A program made the translations under genes and the position numbers. Source: an uncultured bacterium (GTDB taxonomy: Bacteria > Verrucomicrobiota > Kiritimatiellia > RFP12 > UBA1067). From it: a stretch of DNA of 19,360 nt. Below the pieces are notes generated by a model. That model worked only from the letters and a program-made list of their open reading frames with translations, had not been told where the DNA came from and ran no database searches. Of this stretch, positions 12,318 through 19,360 are shown one piece after another (position 1 is the first letter of the stretch; each line of letters opens with the position of its first letter). The stretch spans positions 1 to 19,360 of the forward strand of contig URIT01000053.1 in the NCBI GenBank assembly GCA_900547945.1, read 5' to 3'.

Positions 12318-14990
12318 ATGAGCGAAGAAAACGAAGAACAGATGATTCCCACGCCGTCCGATTTCGGACACTTCGTCCTGGAGCGGGAGCTGGGCCACGG
12401 CGGCATGGGCGGCGTCTACCTGGCGCGCGACAAGATGCTGGACCGCAAGGTCGCCATCAAGGTGATGCTGAAGTCCCTCGGCGCGGACCCCGCGTTCGTG
12501 GAGCGCTTCCAGCGCGAGGCCCAGGCGGCGGCGCGCCTCAACCACCCGAACATCGCGCAGATCTACTCCTTCGGCCAGGAGAACGGCATGCCGTACATCG
12601 CGATGGAGCTCGTGAGCGGCGGTTCCCTCGACAAGGAGATGGAGGCGAACCCCGGCACGATGGACCCCGTGCGCGTGATGAAGGTGGGCCAGCAGGTGGC
12701 TGACGCGCTTGCGCTCGCCGCCGAGCAGGGGCTCGTCCACGGCGACGTGAAGCCCGAGAACGTGCTCTTCGACGCGGACGGCAACGCGAAGCTCGTCGAT
12801 TTCGGCCTCGCCGCGATGCAGGGCGACTCCAGCGAGATCTGGGGCACGCCCTACTACATCTCCCCCGAGAAGGTGCGCCGCCAGAAGATCGACTACCGCG
12901 CCGACATCTATTCCCTCGGCGGCACGCTCTACCACGCGCTCACGGGCGTGGCGCCGTTCGAGGGCGAGGACGCGACCGAGGTGGTGAAGGCGCGCTTCAA
13001 CGGGCCGCCGCGCAAGCCAAGCGAGGTGCGCGCCGACCTGCCGCCGGACCTTGACCCCATCATCATGCGCATGCTCGAAGTCGAGCCGTCGATGCGCTAC
13101 CCGACCTACCAGTCCCTGCTCGGCGACTTCAAGCGCTTCCTCTCGAAGATGGGGTCCGGCAAGACCTCGAAGATGGCTGCGCCGAAGGTGAAGATCAAGG
13201 GCACGAAGATCAAGATGAAGCTCACCGCCGAGGAGACGGCGCCGATGGCGGCGGAGGGCATGAACCCCGACCTGTCGGCCGCCGAGGGCGAAGAGGTCGC
13301 CGAGGAGAAGCACCTGGGCGTCGGCGCGATCGTGGGCATGGTCGTGGGCGGCATCGTCCTTTTGATCCTGCTCGTCGTGGGCGGGCTCTTCTGGTACGTC
13401 AAGTCGGAGCAGGCGCGCGAGAAGCGCGAAGCCTACCAGCACCTCGTCGAGACGCGCGACAAGGCGAAGGGCGCCGTCGTGACGACGCTCAAGTCCATCG
13501 CGAAGTTCGGCGAGGACTTCCACGCGCTCGTCGCAAAGTGCGACAAGGAAATGGACAGCGCCGTGCGCCAGCTCAAGGGGAGCGTGCCGCCGGATCTGCG
13601 GGACGCCGCGCGGGCCTTCATCGAGGCGCCGCCCACGAAGGACGTCGCGGACGCGATCGCCTATACGAACCAGCTCTTCGTCGCCGCGGCCGCGCAGGCC
13701 GAGGCCGAGGCGAACGCCGCCGCCGCCGAGGCGAAGGCGAAGGCCGAGGAGGCCGCCGCCGCCAGCGCGGGCACCACGAACGCGGTCGCCGCCGCCGCAG
13801 GCACCACGAACGCGGTCGCCCAGGCGGATGCCGCGAAGCCGACCGACCCGGCGGCAAAGCCGGGGGCGAAGCCGACCGCTCCGGCGGCAAAGGGGAAGGA
13901 GACCGCCGCGAAGGAGGCCGCCCCTGCGAAGAAGGAGGCCGCCGAGGAGGCGCCGGCCGCCGGCGAGGCGGAGAAGGCTCCTGAGGTCGCCGTGCCCGCC
14001 GCCGTGAAGCAGTTCGTCGAACTGTGGGCGGACGTCTATGCCTGCCGTGCGGCGGACATCCGCGTGCAGGGGAACGTCATTCTCCTGCTGGAGAAGGGCA
14101 AGGCCGTGGAGAAGCTGACGGGCGAGGACGAGGAGACCGTGCGCGCGCTCGCCAAGCTCTCGCAGATCCTCGTGGAGGGCTTCGAGCAGCTGAAGGGCAT
14201 GAAGTGCGTGGAGCAGACGCAGCGCAAGGCCGCCGTCATCCGCACGCGCTCCGTCTCGCTCGTCCGGTCCGCCCAGCAGCAGATCAAGCGCCTGGTGGAC
14301 AAGGCCGAACGCGAGGCGAAGAAGAAGGCGGAGGCGGAGGCGAAGGCCGCCGCCGCCGCGAAGGCCGCCGAAGAGCGCAAGGCGAAGGCCGCCGAGGAGA
14401 CGAAGGCGGCTGAAGACCTCTTCGCCGAGCTCGTCGACGCGCGCCTGAAGACGCTCGACTGGGAGCCCGCGCTGCGGCAGCTCCAGCGTCTCCTCGACGA
14501 CACCGAAACGCCCGAGGGACGGGAGGAGGTGCGTGCGCAGATGACGAAGGTCCAGTACATGCAGGAGCTGCAGAAGCTGTTCATCCAGAAGGCGAAGGGC
14601 TTCAAGTTCAAGGATGGCACCGAGGTCGTCGCCGTCGACCCGAAGGCGATCACCCTCCAGCACGTGCGGACCGTGAAGGGAAAGAAGATTCCCGAGCGTG
14701 CGCAGAAGATCGACTGGAGCCGCTTCTACGGGAAGAAGGAGAACGTCGGCTACATGAACCAGCTCCTCAACCGCCTCGTCCGCAAGGGGCGCGACACGCT
14801 CCGCACGGGGCCGCTCCCGTGGTCGAAGCAGATGCTCGGCGCGGCGCTCACGCTCCAGCTCCTCTACACGGAGGTGGAAGGGGCCGCCGAGTTCGCGCCC
14901 GTCTTCGTGAAGGAGGCCGTCGCGGGCTTCGAGGACTGCGCCAAGTGGGCGCAGAAGTGGTTCCCGGACGTCAAAGTGGAGGTTGAGTGA
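12318..14990 (+). CDS. Membrane Ser/Thr protein kinase (PknB-like, HGD catalytic loop)
   Basis: The 890-residue protein has an N-terminal Hanks-type kinase domain (about residues 19-275): glycine loop GHGGMGGVY (26-34), K48 in VAIKVM, E67, catalytic loop H141-G-D143-VKPEN, DFG 161-163 and YISPEKV. The HRD Arg is Gly, so it is a non-RD kinase whose activation should not depend on Arg-mediated loop phosphorylation. One membrane helix (about 334-360, GAIVGMVVGG to LFWYV) leads into an outside part with Ala/Lys/Glu-rich low-complexity sequence, two copies of AGTTNAVA, a coiled coil near 655-700 and a folded C-terminal region containing KIDWSRFYGKKENVGYMNQL. No PASTA repeats are visible. The downstream symporter starts one base after its stop. 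Target and ligand are unknown. Confidence 0.92.
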   Translation: MSEENEEQMIPTPSDFGHFVLERELGHGGMGGVYLARDKMLDRKVAIKVMLKSLGADPAFVERFQREAQAAARLNHPNIAQIYSFGQENGMPYIAMELVSGGSLDKEMEANPGTMDPVRVMKVGQQVADALALAAEQGLVHGDVKPENVLFDADGNAKLVDFGLAAMQGDSSEIWGTPYYISPEKVRRQKIDYRADIYSLGGTLYHALTGVAPFEGEDATEVVKARFNGPPRKPSEVRADLPPDLDPIIMRMLEVEPSMRYPTYQSLLGDFKRFLSKMGSGKTSKMAAPKVKIKGTKIKMKLTAEETAPMAAEGMNPDLSAAEGEEVAEEKHLGVGAIVGMVVGGIVLLILLVVGGLFWYVKSEQAREKREAYQHLVETRDKAKGAVVTTLKSIAKFGEDFHALVAKCDKEMDSAVRQLKGSVPPDLRDAARAFIEAPPTKDVADAIAYTNQLFVAAAAQAEAEANAAAAEAKAKAEEAAAASAGTTNAVAAAAGTTNAVAQADAAKPTDPAAKPGAKPTAPAAKGKETAAKEAAPAKKEAAEEAPAAGEAEKAPEVAVPAAVKQFVELWADVYACRAADIRVQGNVILLLEKGKAVEKLTGEDEETVRALAKLSQILVEGFEQLKGMKCVEQTQRKAAVIRTRSVSLVRSAQQQIKRLVDKAEREAKKKAEAEAKAAAAAKAAEERKAKAAEETKAAEDLFAELVDARLKTLDWEPALRQLQRLLDDTETPEGREEVRAQMTKVQYMQELQKLFIQKAKGFKFKDGTEVVAVDPKAITLQHVRTVKGKKIPERAQKIDWSRFYGKKENVGYMNQLLNRLVRKGRDTLRTGPLPWSKQMLGAALTLQLLYTEVEGAAEFAPVFVKEAVAGFEDCAKWAQKWFPDVKVEVE

Positions 14991-14991
14991 C

Positions 14992-16782
14992 ATGAGGGGT
15001 CTCTCGGGTCTTGACATCGGCATCATCGTCGGCTTTCTCGCGAGCGTGATCGTCATCGGCGCGTGGGCCGCGAAACGCGCGTCGAAGTCGGCGGAGGACT
15101 TCTTCCTCTCGGGCCGCTCGATGCCGTGGTGGCTGCTGGGCGTCTCGATGGTCGCCTGCACGTTCTCGTGCGACACGCCGAACCTCGTCACGGACCTTGT
15201 CCGCACGCAGGGCGTGGCGGGGAACTGGGCGTGGTGGGCGTTCCTCCTCACGGGCATGCTCACGGTCTTCGTCTACGCGAAGCTCTGGCGCCGCAGCGCC
15301 CTCTCGACGGACCTCGGCTTCTACGAGATCCGCTACGCGGGCGCGCCGGCGAAGGCGCTGCGCGGCTTCCGCGCCGTCTACCTCGGGCTCGTCTTCAACG
15401 TCATCATCATGGGCACCGTCTCGCTTGCGGCGATCAAGATCGGCGCGACGATCTTCGGCCTCTCGCCCGCGACGACGCTCGCCGTGGCGCTCGTCTCGGT
15501 GGGCGTCTACGCGACGCTCGGCGGCCTCACGGGGTCGATCTGGGCGGACTTCTACCAGTACGCGGTCGCGATGCTCGGCGCCGTCGCGGCGGCCTACTTC
15601 GCCGTGAAGATGTGCGGGCCCGACGGCTCGGGCACGCTCGCGGCGCTCTTCAAGAACCCCGCCGTCGCGGCGAAGATGTCCCTCTTCCCGGCCGTCTCCG
15701 GCCCGGGCTGGAAGTCGACGCTGATGACGGTCCTCGTCCTGCCCGTCGCCGTGCAGTGGTGGGCGACCTGGTACCCCGGCGCGGAGCCGGGCGGCGGCGG
15801 CTACATCGCCCAGCGCATGCTCTCCGCGAAGGACGAGCGGAACGCCGTCGGCGCGGTGATGCTCTTCAACTTCCTCCACTACGCGCTCCGCAGCTGGCCG
15901 TGGCTCATCGTCGCCCTGGCCTCGCTTGTCGTCTTCCCGGACGTCGCCTCGCTCCAGGCCGCCTTCCCGGACGCGGCCGCGCAGTTCGTCAAGGACGACA
16001 TGGCCTACCCGGCGATGGTTTCCCGTCTGCCGCCCGGCTGGCTCGGTCTCGTCGCGGCCTCGCTCATCGCCGCCTACATGTCGACGATCGCCACGCACCT
16101 CAACTGGGGCTCGTCCTACCTCGTGCAGGACTTCTACGTCCGCTTCGTGAACCCGCAGGCGAGCCCGAAGAAGCAGGTCCTCATGGGCCGCGTCTTCATG
16201 CTCGTCCTCCTCGTCGGCTGCGCGGTCATGGCGCTCGTCCTCCAGAACGCGAAGGGCGGCTTCGACCTCATCCTCCAGATCGGCGCCGGCACGGGCCTCA
16301 TCTACATCCTCCGCTGGTTCTGGCACCGCCTGAACGCCTGGAGCGAAATCTCCGCGATGGTCATCTCCTTCCTCGTCGCGTGCTTCTTCCAGTGGGGCGC
16401 GCCCGCGTGCGGGCTCGAAGGCTGGCTCACGAGCGGCTGGCGCGCGGAGTGGCTCACCCTCGGCGCGTGGAAGCTCGTCCTGGGCGTCCTCGTCACGACG
16501 GCCGGCTGGCTCGCCGTCACGTTCGCGACGCCGCGCGAGCCGAGGGAGACGCTGGAGGCGTTTGACCGGCTCATCCACGCGGATCTCCGCGAGCTGCCGA
16601 TGGGCGTTCTCTGCATGGTGTTCGGCTGCCTCGCCGTGTGGACGTGCCTCTTCGGGTGCGGGTACTTGATCTACGCCGCCGGCGACGCCGGAAGCGGGGC
16701 GCTCGCCGCAGGGCTGCTCGCCGTCTCCGTCGCCGCGACGGCCGCGCTCATGTGGCTCGTCGGGCGCGTGAAGCGCGCGTGA
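14992..16782 (+). CDS. Sodium/solute symporter (SSS family)
   Basis: SSS transporters couple Na+ to uptake of sugars, amino acids or other solutes. The 596-residue protein has about 13-15 hydrophobic segments, the SSS entry FLSGRSMPWWLLGVSMVACT followed by FSCDTPNLVTD, the YPGAEPGGGGYIAQRML loop, and the TM8 motif AAYMSTIATHLNWGSSYL with S364/T365, the usual Na2-site pair. The subgroup resembles those found beside carbohydrate genes, but the solute cannot be named. ATG 14992 is chosen over the in-frame TTG 14983: it lies one base after the kinase stop with GGAGG at 9 nt. Tight coupling to the kinase suggests co-regulation. The C-terminal two or three helices after EAFDRLIHADL look like an extension. 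Confidence 0.93.
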   Translation: MRGLSGLDIGIIVGFLASVIVIGAWAAKRASKSAEDFFLSGRSMPWWLLGVSMVACTFSCDTPNLVTDLVRTQGVAGNWAWWAFLLTGMLTVFVYAKLWRRSALSTDLGFYEIRYAGAPAKALRGFRAVYLGLVFNVIIMGTVSLAAIKIGATIFGLSPATTLAVALVSVGVYATLGGLTGSIWADFYQYAVAMLGAVAAAYFAVKMCGPDGSGTLAALFKNPAVAAKMSLFPAVSGPGWKSTLMTVLVLPVAVQWWATWYPGAEPGGGGYIAQRMLSAKDERNAVGAVMLFNFLHYALRSWPWLIVALASLVVFPDVASLQAAFPDAAAQFVKDDMAYPAMVSRLPPGWLGLVAASLIAAYMSTIATHLNWGSSYLVQDFYVRFVNPQASPKKQVLMGRVFMLVLLVGCAVMALVLQNAKGGFDLILQIGAGTGLIYILRWFWHRLNAWSEISAMVISFLVACFFQWGAPACGLEGWLTSGWRAEWLTLGAWKLVLGVLVTTAGWLAVTFATPREPRETLEAFDRLIHADLRELPMGVLCMVFGCLAVWTCLFGCGYLIYAAGDAGSGALAAGLLAVSVAATAALMWLVGRVKRA

Positions 16783-16824
16783 CGGCCTCGACGCTCTAGG
16801 GAAAACAGAAGAAAGGACGACAAG

Positions 16825-17679
16825 ATGAAACGACGCGAGTTTATCGCTGCGGGCGCGGGTGCGGCCGCAGTGGCCATGACGGCCGGTATGGTGTCCGGCT
16901 GCTCCACGACGGGGGCGGACGGCGAATGCAGGAAAGGATGTGCGAAGGTGAACAACAAGGACTTCTACGTCGGCGGCGCGTTCGACGCCAACGGGATCAG
17001 CAGCGGCAAGTTCGACGTGGCCAAGGGCAAGCAGGCCTACTTCGACCTCATGCGGAAATTCGGCTACCCGGTCTTCCGCTCCTTCACGGACGAGGCGTTC
17101 ATGCTGCGCGAGACGAAGCAGACGGACAAGACGCAGTACCTCGGCTTCTGGGCGACGGACTTCGCGAAGGGCGACTTCGCCAAGTTCGGCATGGGCGGCG
17201 TGATCTGGGTGGACGAGATCAAGGAGGAGTACTTCGGCCACGACATCTTCCTTCTGCCCCTCCAGTCCATCGCCGAACACAGCCACGTGCCGGGCAAGCC
17301 GGTCGCCGCGAACGTCTCGCAGGACCGCTGGACGGGCGAGGTCTTCAAGAAGGACATCCCCGCCAAGATGGAATCCTGGCTCGTGCGCCACGGCTGGGTC
17401 TACGCCTTCTCCGAGGTCGGCACGCCCAACCTCGACCAGTTCCCCGAGGCGAAGGCCAACCTCTCTGCGCTCCTCTACGACCACAAGGCCGGCAAGCCGA
17501 CGCGCCTCAAGTCGCTCCACGTCGAGAAGTGGGTGGCGGACGGCATCGCGCACAAGCTCCCGAAGGCGGGCAGCTGGCACTTCATGATGGGCGGCACCGA
17601 GGGCGCGATCGTCACGGAGTTCGCGAACTTCCACGACAGCGCCTGCAACCGCTACACGGTCCCGAACGTCGGTTTCTGA
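16825..17679 (+). CDS. Tat-exported lipoprotein, D-lyxose isomerase-like cupin
   Basis: The 284-residue protein starts MKRREFIAAGAGAAAVAM, a twin-arginine signal (R3-R4), followed by the lipobox VSGC with C26 as the lipidation site, so a folded, probably metal-loaded protein anchored in the periplasm. The rest resembles cupin-fold D-lyxose ketol-isomerases: H152 and H154 (AEHSHVPGK), the Glu in KMESWLVRHGWVYAF, and H252 (AGSWHFMMGG) as candidate metal ligands, then GAIVTEFANFHDSACNRYT. Known D-lyxose isomerases are cytoplasmic, so the export signal is unusual. SD AAAGGA precedes ATG. It lies 42 nt after the symporter with no promoter seen, suggesting one operon. A non-catalytic sugar-binding role is possible. 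Confidence 0.75.
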   Translation: MKRREFIAAGAGAAAVAMTAGMVSGCSTTGADGECRKGCAKVNNKDFYVGGAFDANGISSGKFDVAKGKQAYFDLMRKFGYPVFRSFTDEAFMLRETKQTDKTQYLGFWATDFAKGDFAKFGMGGVIWVDEIKEEYFGHDIFLLPLQSIAEHSHVPGKPVAANVSQDRWTGEVFKKDIPAKMESWLVRHGWVYAFSEVGTPNLDQFPEAKANLSALLYDHKAGKPTRLKSLHVEKWVADGIAHKLPKAGSWHFMMGGTEGAIVTEFANFHDSACNRYTVPNVGF

Positions 17680-17704
17680 TGAATGACCCGAAAGGAGACT
17701 TGAA

Positions 17705-18037
17705 ATGACCATCGAGAAAACCTACATGCACACCGGCATCCCCGTTCCCGCCAAGATGGAGGGCATGACCTACATGCCCGGCCTCAAGGTGTGGATCTGC
17801 AACAACGAGGACTACAGCATCGAATACCTCTACTGGGAGCCGAACACGCCGTGCGCGTGGCGCATGGCCGCCGAGACGCACGTCGCCTACCAGGTCGCCG
17901 ACGTCGAGGCCGCCGTCGCCGAGGCCGTGAAGGAGGGTGCCGACGTGCTGCTGCCGAAGTATTCCCTCGGCGGCACGTGCGCCATCGCCTACGTGGGCTA
18001 CAAGAACGGCCCGCAGGTCGAGTTTTTTCAAAAATAG
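17705..18037 (+). CDS. Small VOC/glyoxalase-fold protein
   Basis: A 110-residue protein, long enough for one VOC (beta-alpha-beta-beta-beta) pair. The second half has the typical strand-helix-strand pattern THVAYQVADVEAAVAEAVKE, then GADVLLPKY, ending in a strand with Glu (GPQVEFFQK). The His of THVAY and this Glu are the usual metal-ligand positions, but the set is incomplete from sequence alone. AAAGGAG gives an SD at about 7 nt. It follows the cupin gene by 25 bases, so it is probably co-transcribed. Its role may be as a sugar or lactone binding/epimerising partner; this is only a suggestion. Confidence 0.65.
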   Translation: MTIEKTYMHTGIPVPAKMEGMTYMPGLKVWICNNEDYSIEYLYWEPNTPCAWRMAAETHVAYQVADVEAAVAEAVKEGADVLLPKYSLGGTCAIAYVGYKNGPQVEFFQK

Positions 18038-18038
18038 T

Positions 18039-18228
18039 TAAGTTGCCCTACGGGCTTTAAGTGGTTAAGTAGTTAAGTAGTTAAGTAGTTAAGTGGTTGA
18101 GTGGTTAAGTGGTTAAGTTGCCGCTTCGCGGCTTTAAAGTGACGAGCAGATTGTCTTTGAGAGAACTTAAGAGTGCCTATTGCAGCTTAACCACTTAACC
18201 ACTTAAAGCCGCGAAGCGGCGACTTAAT
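18039..18228. repeat. Octamer array with flanking hairpins and an inverted partial copy
   Basis: Order: hairpin GCCC-TAC-GGGC (18044-18054), TTTAAGTG, seven tandem octamers GTTAAGTR (18064-18119, one reads GTTGAGTG), hairpin GCCGC-TTC-GCGGC (18120-18132), TTTAAAGTG, about 45 bp of unique sequence, then an inverted, shorter copy (CTTAACCACTTAACCACTT, AAA, hairpin GCCGCGAAGCGGC at 18208-18220, GACTTAA). It fills the gap between the VOC gene and dhaK and probably ends transcription or acts as a REP-type mobile repeat. Confidence 0.8.
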
Positions 18229-18246
18229 GTCAACGGAGAATCTCCC

Positions 18247-19248
18247 ATGCCCATGAAGAAGTTCATCAACGATCCCGCGAACCTCACCAAGGAGCTTCTG
18301 GAAGGTCTCGTCGGGTGCTATTGCGACACGCTTGCGCTCGTGAACGAGAAGATCGTCGTGCGCAAGATCCCGAAGGCCGCCGACAAGGTCGCGCTTGTCG
18401 CGTTCGGCGGCTCCGGACACGAACCGGCCATGCACGGCTTCGTCGGCGAGGGCATGCTCGATGCGTGCGTCGCCGGCGACATCTTCGCCGCGCCGGGCGG
18501 CGAGAAGGTGTTCGAAGCCCTTGACTACGTGAAGCGCGACGCGGGCACGCTCCTCATCACGCTCAACCACAACGGCGACCGCATGAGCGGTTCGAAGGCC
18601 ATGCGCAAGGCGCAGAAGGCCGGCCTCAAGGTGGTGGAGATCGTCATCCACGACGACATCGCCCAAGGCCCCGACACCCCGATCGAGGACAAGCGCGGCC
18701 TCGGCGGCGTGATCCCGTTCATCAAGGTCGTCGGCGCGGCCGCCGAGGCAGGCAAGAGCCTCGACGAGATCGTCGCGCTCGCCAACGCCTTCAACGACGG
18801 CATCGCGACCCTCTCCGTGGCGCTCAAGACGGCGACGCATCCGCAGAACGGCGGCGAGATCGGCTCGCTTGCGGACGACGAGATGGAGATCGGCATGGGC
18901 CAGCACGGCGAAGGTGGCGGCGGCATCTCGAAGATGTGTACGGCCGACGAGACCGTCGAGAAGATGCTGCCCCCGCTCGTCAAGGCGACGAAGCTCGCCG
19001 CCGGCGACAAGGCCCTCCTCCTCATCAACGGCTCGGGCGCCACGACGACGATGGAAATGCTCATCTGCTACCGCAAGGCGAAGCAGATGCTGGAGGCGAT
19101 GGGCGTGACCGTCCTCCCCGGCAAGTGCGACGAGCTTCTCACGGTGCAGGAGATGGCGGGCTTCCAGATGATCCTCTGCAAGTGCTGCGACACCTGCGCG
19201 CAGTATCTCGCGGCCCCGGCGAACGCGCCCTACTGGACGACCCGCTAG
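18247..19248 (+). CDS. dhaK: Dihydroxyacetone kinase subunit DhaK
   Basis: DhaK binds dihydroxyacetone (or a related short ketose) as a hemiaminal on an active-site histidine; a partner DhaL supplies the phosphate. The 333-residue protein has the opening MKKFINDPANL, the substrate-loop motif GGSGHEP (54-60), EGMLDACVAGDIFAAP, NHNGDRMSG, and H220 in IGMGQHGEGGGG, corresponding to the E. coli covalent His. Length equals DhaK alone, with no fused DhaL or ATP-kinase domain. ATG 18247 follows GGAGA at 7 nt; ATG 18253 is an alternative. It has no visible promoter; a repeat array precedes it. DhaL and DhaM are not in the window, and the next 112 bp do not begin one. Confidence 0.93.
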   Translation: MPMKKFINDPANLTKELLEGLVGCYCDTLALVNEKIVVRKIPKAADKVALVAFGGSGHEPAMHGFVGEGMLDACVAGDIFAAPGGEKVFEALDYVKRDAGTLLITLNHNGDRMSGSKAMRKAQKAGLKVVEIVIHDDIAQGPDTPIEDKRGLGGVIPFIKVVGAAAEAGKSLDEIVALANAFNDGIATLSVALKTATHPQNGGEIGSLADDEMEIGMGQHGEGGGGISKMCTADETVEKMLPPLVKATKLAAGDKALLLINGSGATTTMEMLICYRKAKQMLEAMGVTVLPGKCDELLTVQEMAGFQMILCKCCDTCAQYLAAPANAPYWTTR

Positions 19249-19360
19249 GCGGCGCTTCGGCGCGCGAAGGACCCGCGCCGGGGGCGGCGTGGTAGGGGCC
19301 GACGTCCCGGCGGCCCGCGTACACGCGGGCGTTTCCGATGGCGTTTGCGTTGGCGCGGCG
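19249..19360. other. GC-rich tail with hairpins after dhaK, no gene seen
   Basis: After the dhaK stop the sequence is GC-rich and non-coding as far as it goes. It contains CTTCG-GCGCG-CGAAG and a strong hairpin CCCGCGT-AC-ACGCGGG (19314-19329). There is no T-tract, so I do not call a terminator; it resembles the hairpin-type repeats elsewhere in the window. The edge at 19360 cuts it off. Confidence 0.4.

Noticed and set aside
18064..18119. Possible CRISPR-like array
   Set aside because: The units are 8-bp direct tandem copies with no spacers and no cas genes nearby.

Overview
The window is a high-GC bacterial chromosome segment. It most likely comes from the PVC superphylum, and I would guess a Kiritimatiellota-type genome. 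The support is a 51-residue small basic protein resembling the family shared by Chlamydiae and Verrucomicrobia, an HGD-type Ser/Thr kinase with a long Ala/Lys-rich C-terminal part, a secreted parallel beta-helix enzyme, and abundant short palindromic and heptamer/octamer repeats in the gaps. The lineage is an inference; no rRNA is present. Nearly all genes lie on the + strand.

Layout: (1) 1-118, the 3' end of an unrecognised gene. (2) 79-1278, minus strand, a RAYT (REP-associated tyrosine transposase) gene broken by one in-frame TAA and carrying two in-frame palindromic REPIN-like insertions. (3) 1329-1891, a frameshifted secreted-protein gene ending in an autotransporter-like beta-barrel tail. 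(4) 1949-4105, a secreted parallel beta-helix (GH141-like) protein. (5) 4142-5487, hisH-hisF, which together form imidazole glycerol phosphate synthase. (6) 5488-7160, a repeat island: an inverted-repeat MITE-like element, then an MntA/HepT (nucleotidyltransferase/HEPN) toxin-antitoxin pair lying between two directly repeated copies of a roughly 116-bp multi-hairpin element exactly 1020 bp apart. (7) 7160-8839, ilvD. (8) 8917-9072, the small basic protein, closed by a strong terminator. (9) 9175-12247, lepA-lepB (back-translocating GTPase and signal peptidase I). (10) 12318-18037, a membrane Ser/Thr kinase, a Na+/solute symporter, a Tat-exported lipoprotein cupin resembling D-lyxose isomerase, and a small VOC-like protein. 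(11) 18039-18228, an octamer repeat/hairpin element. (12) 18247-19248, dhaK.

How the genes may work together: hisHF and ilvD are amino-acid biosynthesis. lepA-lepB is a common translation/secretion pairing. The symporter, sugar-isomerase-like cupin and DhaK suggest import and processing of a sugar or short ketose, with the kinase translationally coupled to the symporter as a possible sensor; this is inference.

A regulatory theme runs through the window. Seven genes or operons have a TGN-extended -10 box (TATACT or TATAAT) close to the start codon. In two or three cases it is so close that the mRNA should be leaderless or nearly so, while other genes have ordinary Shine-Dalgarno sites.
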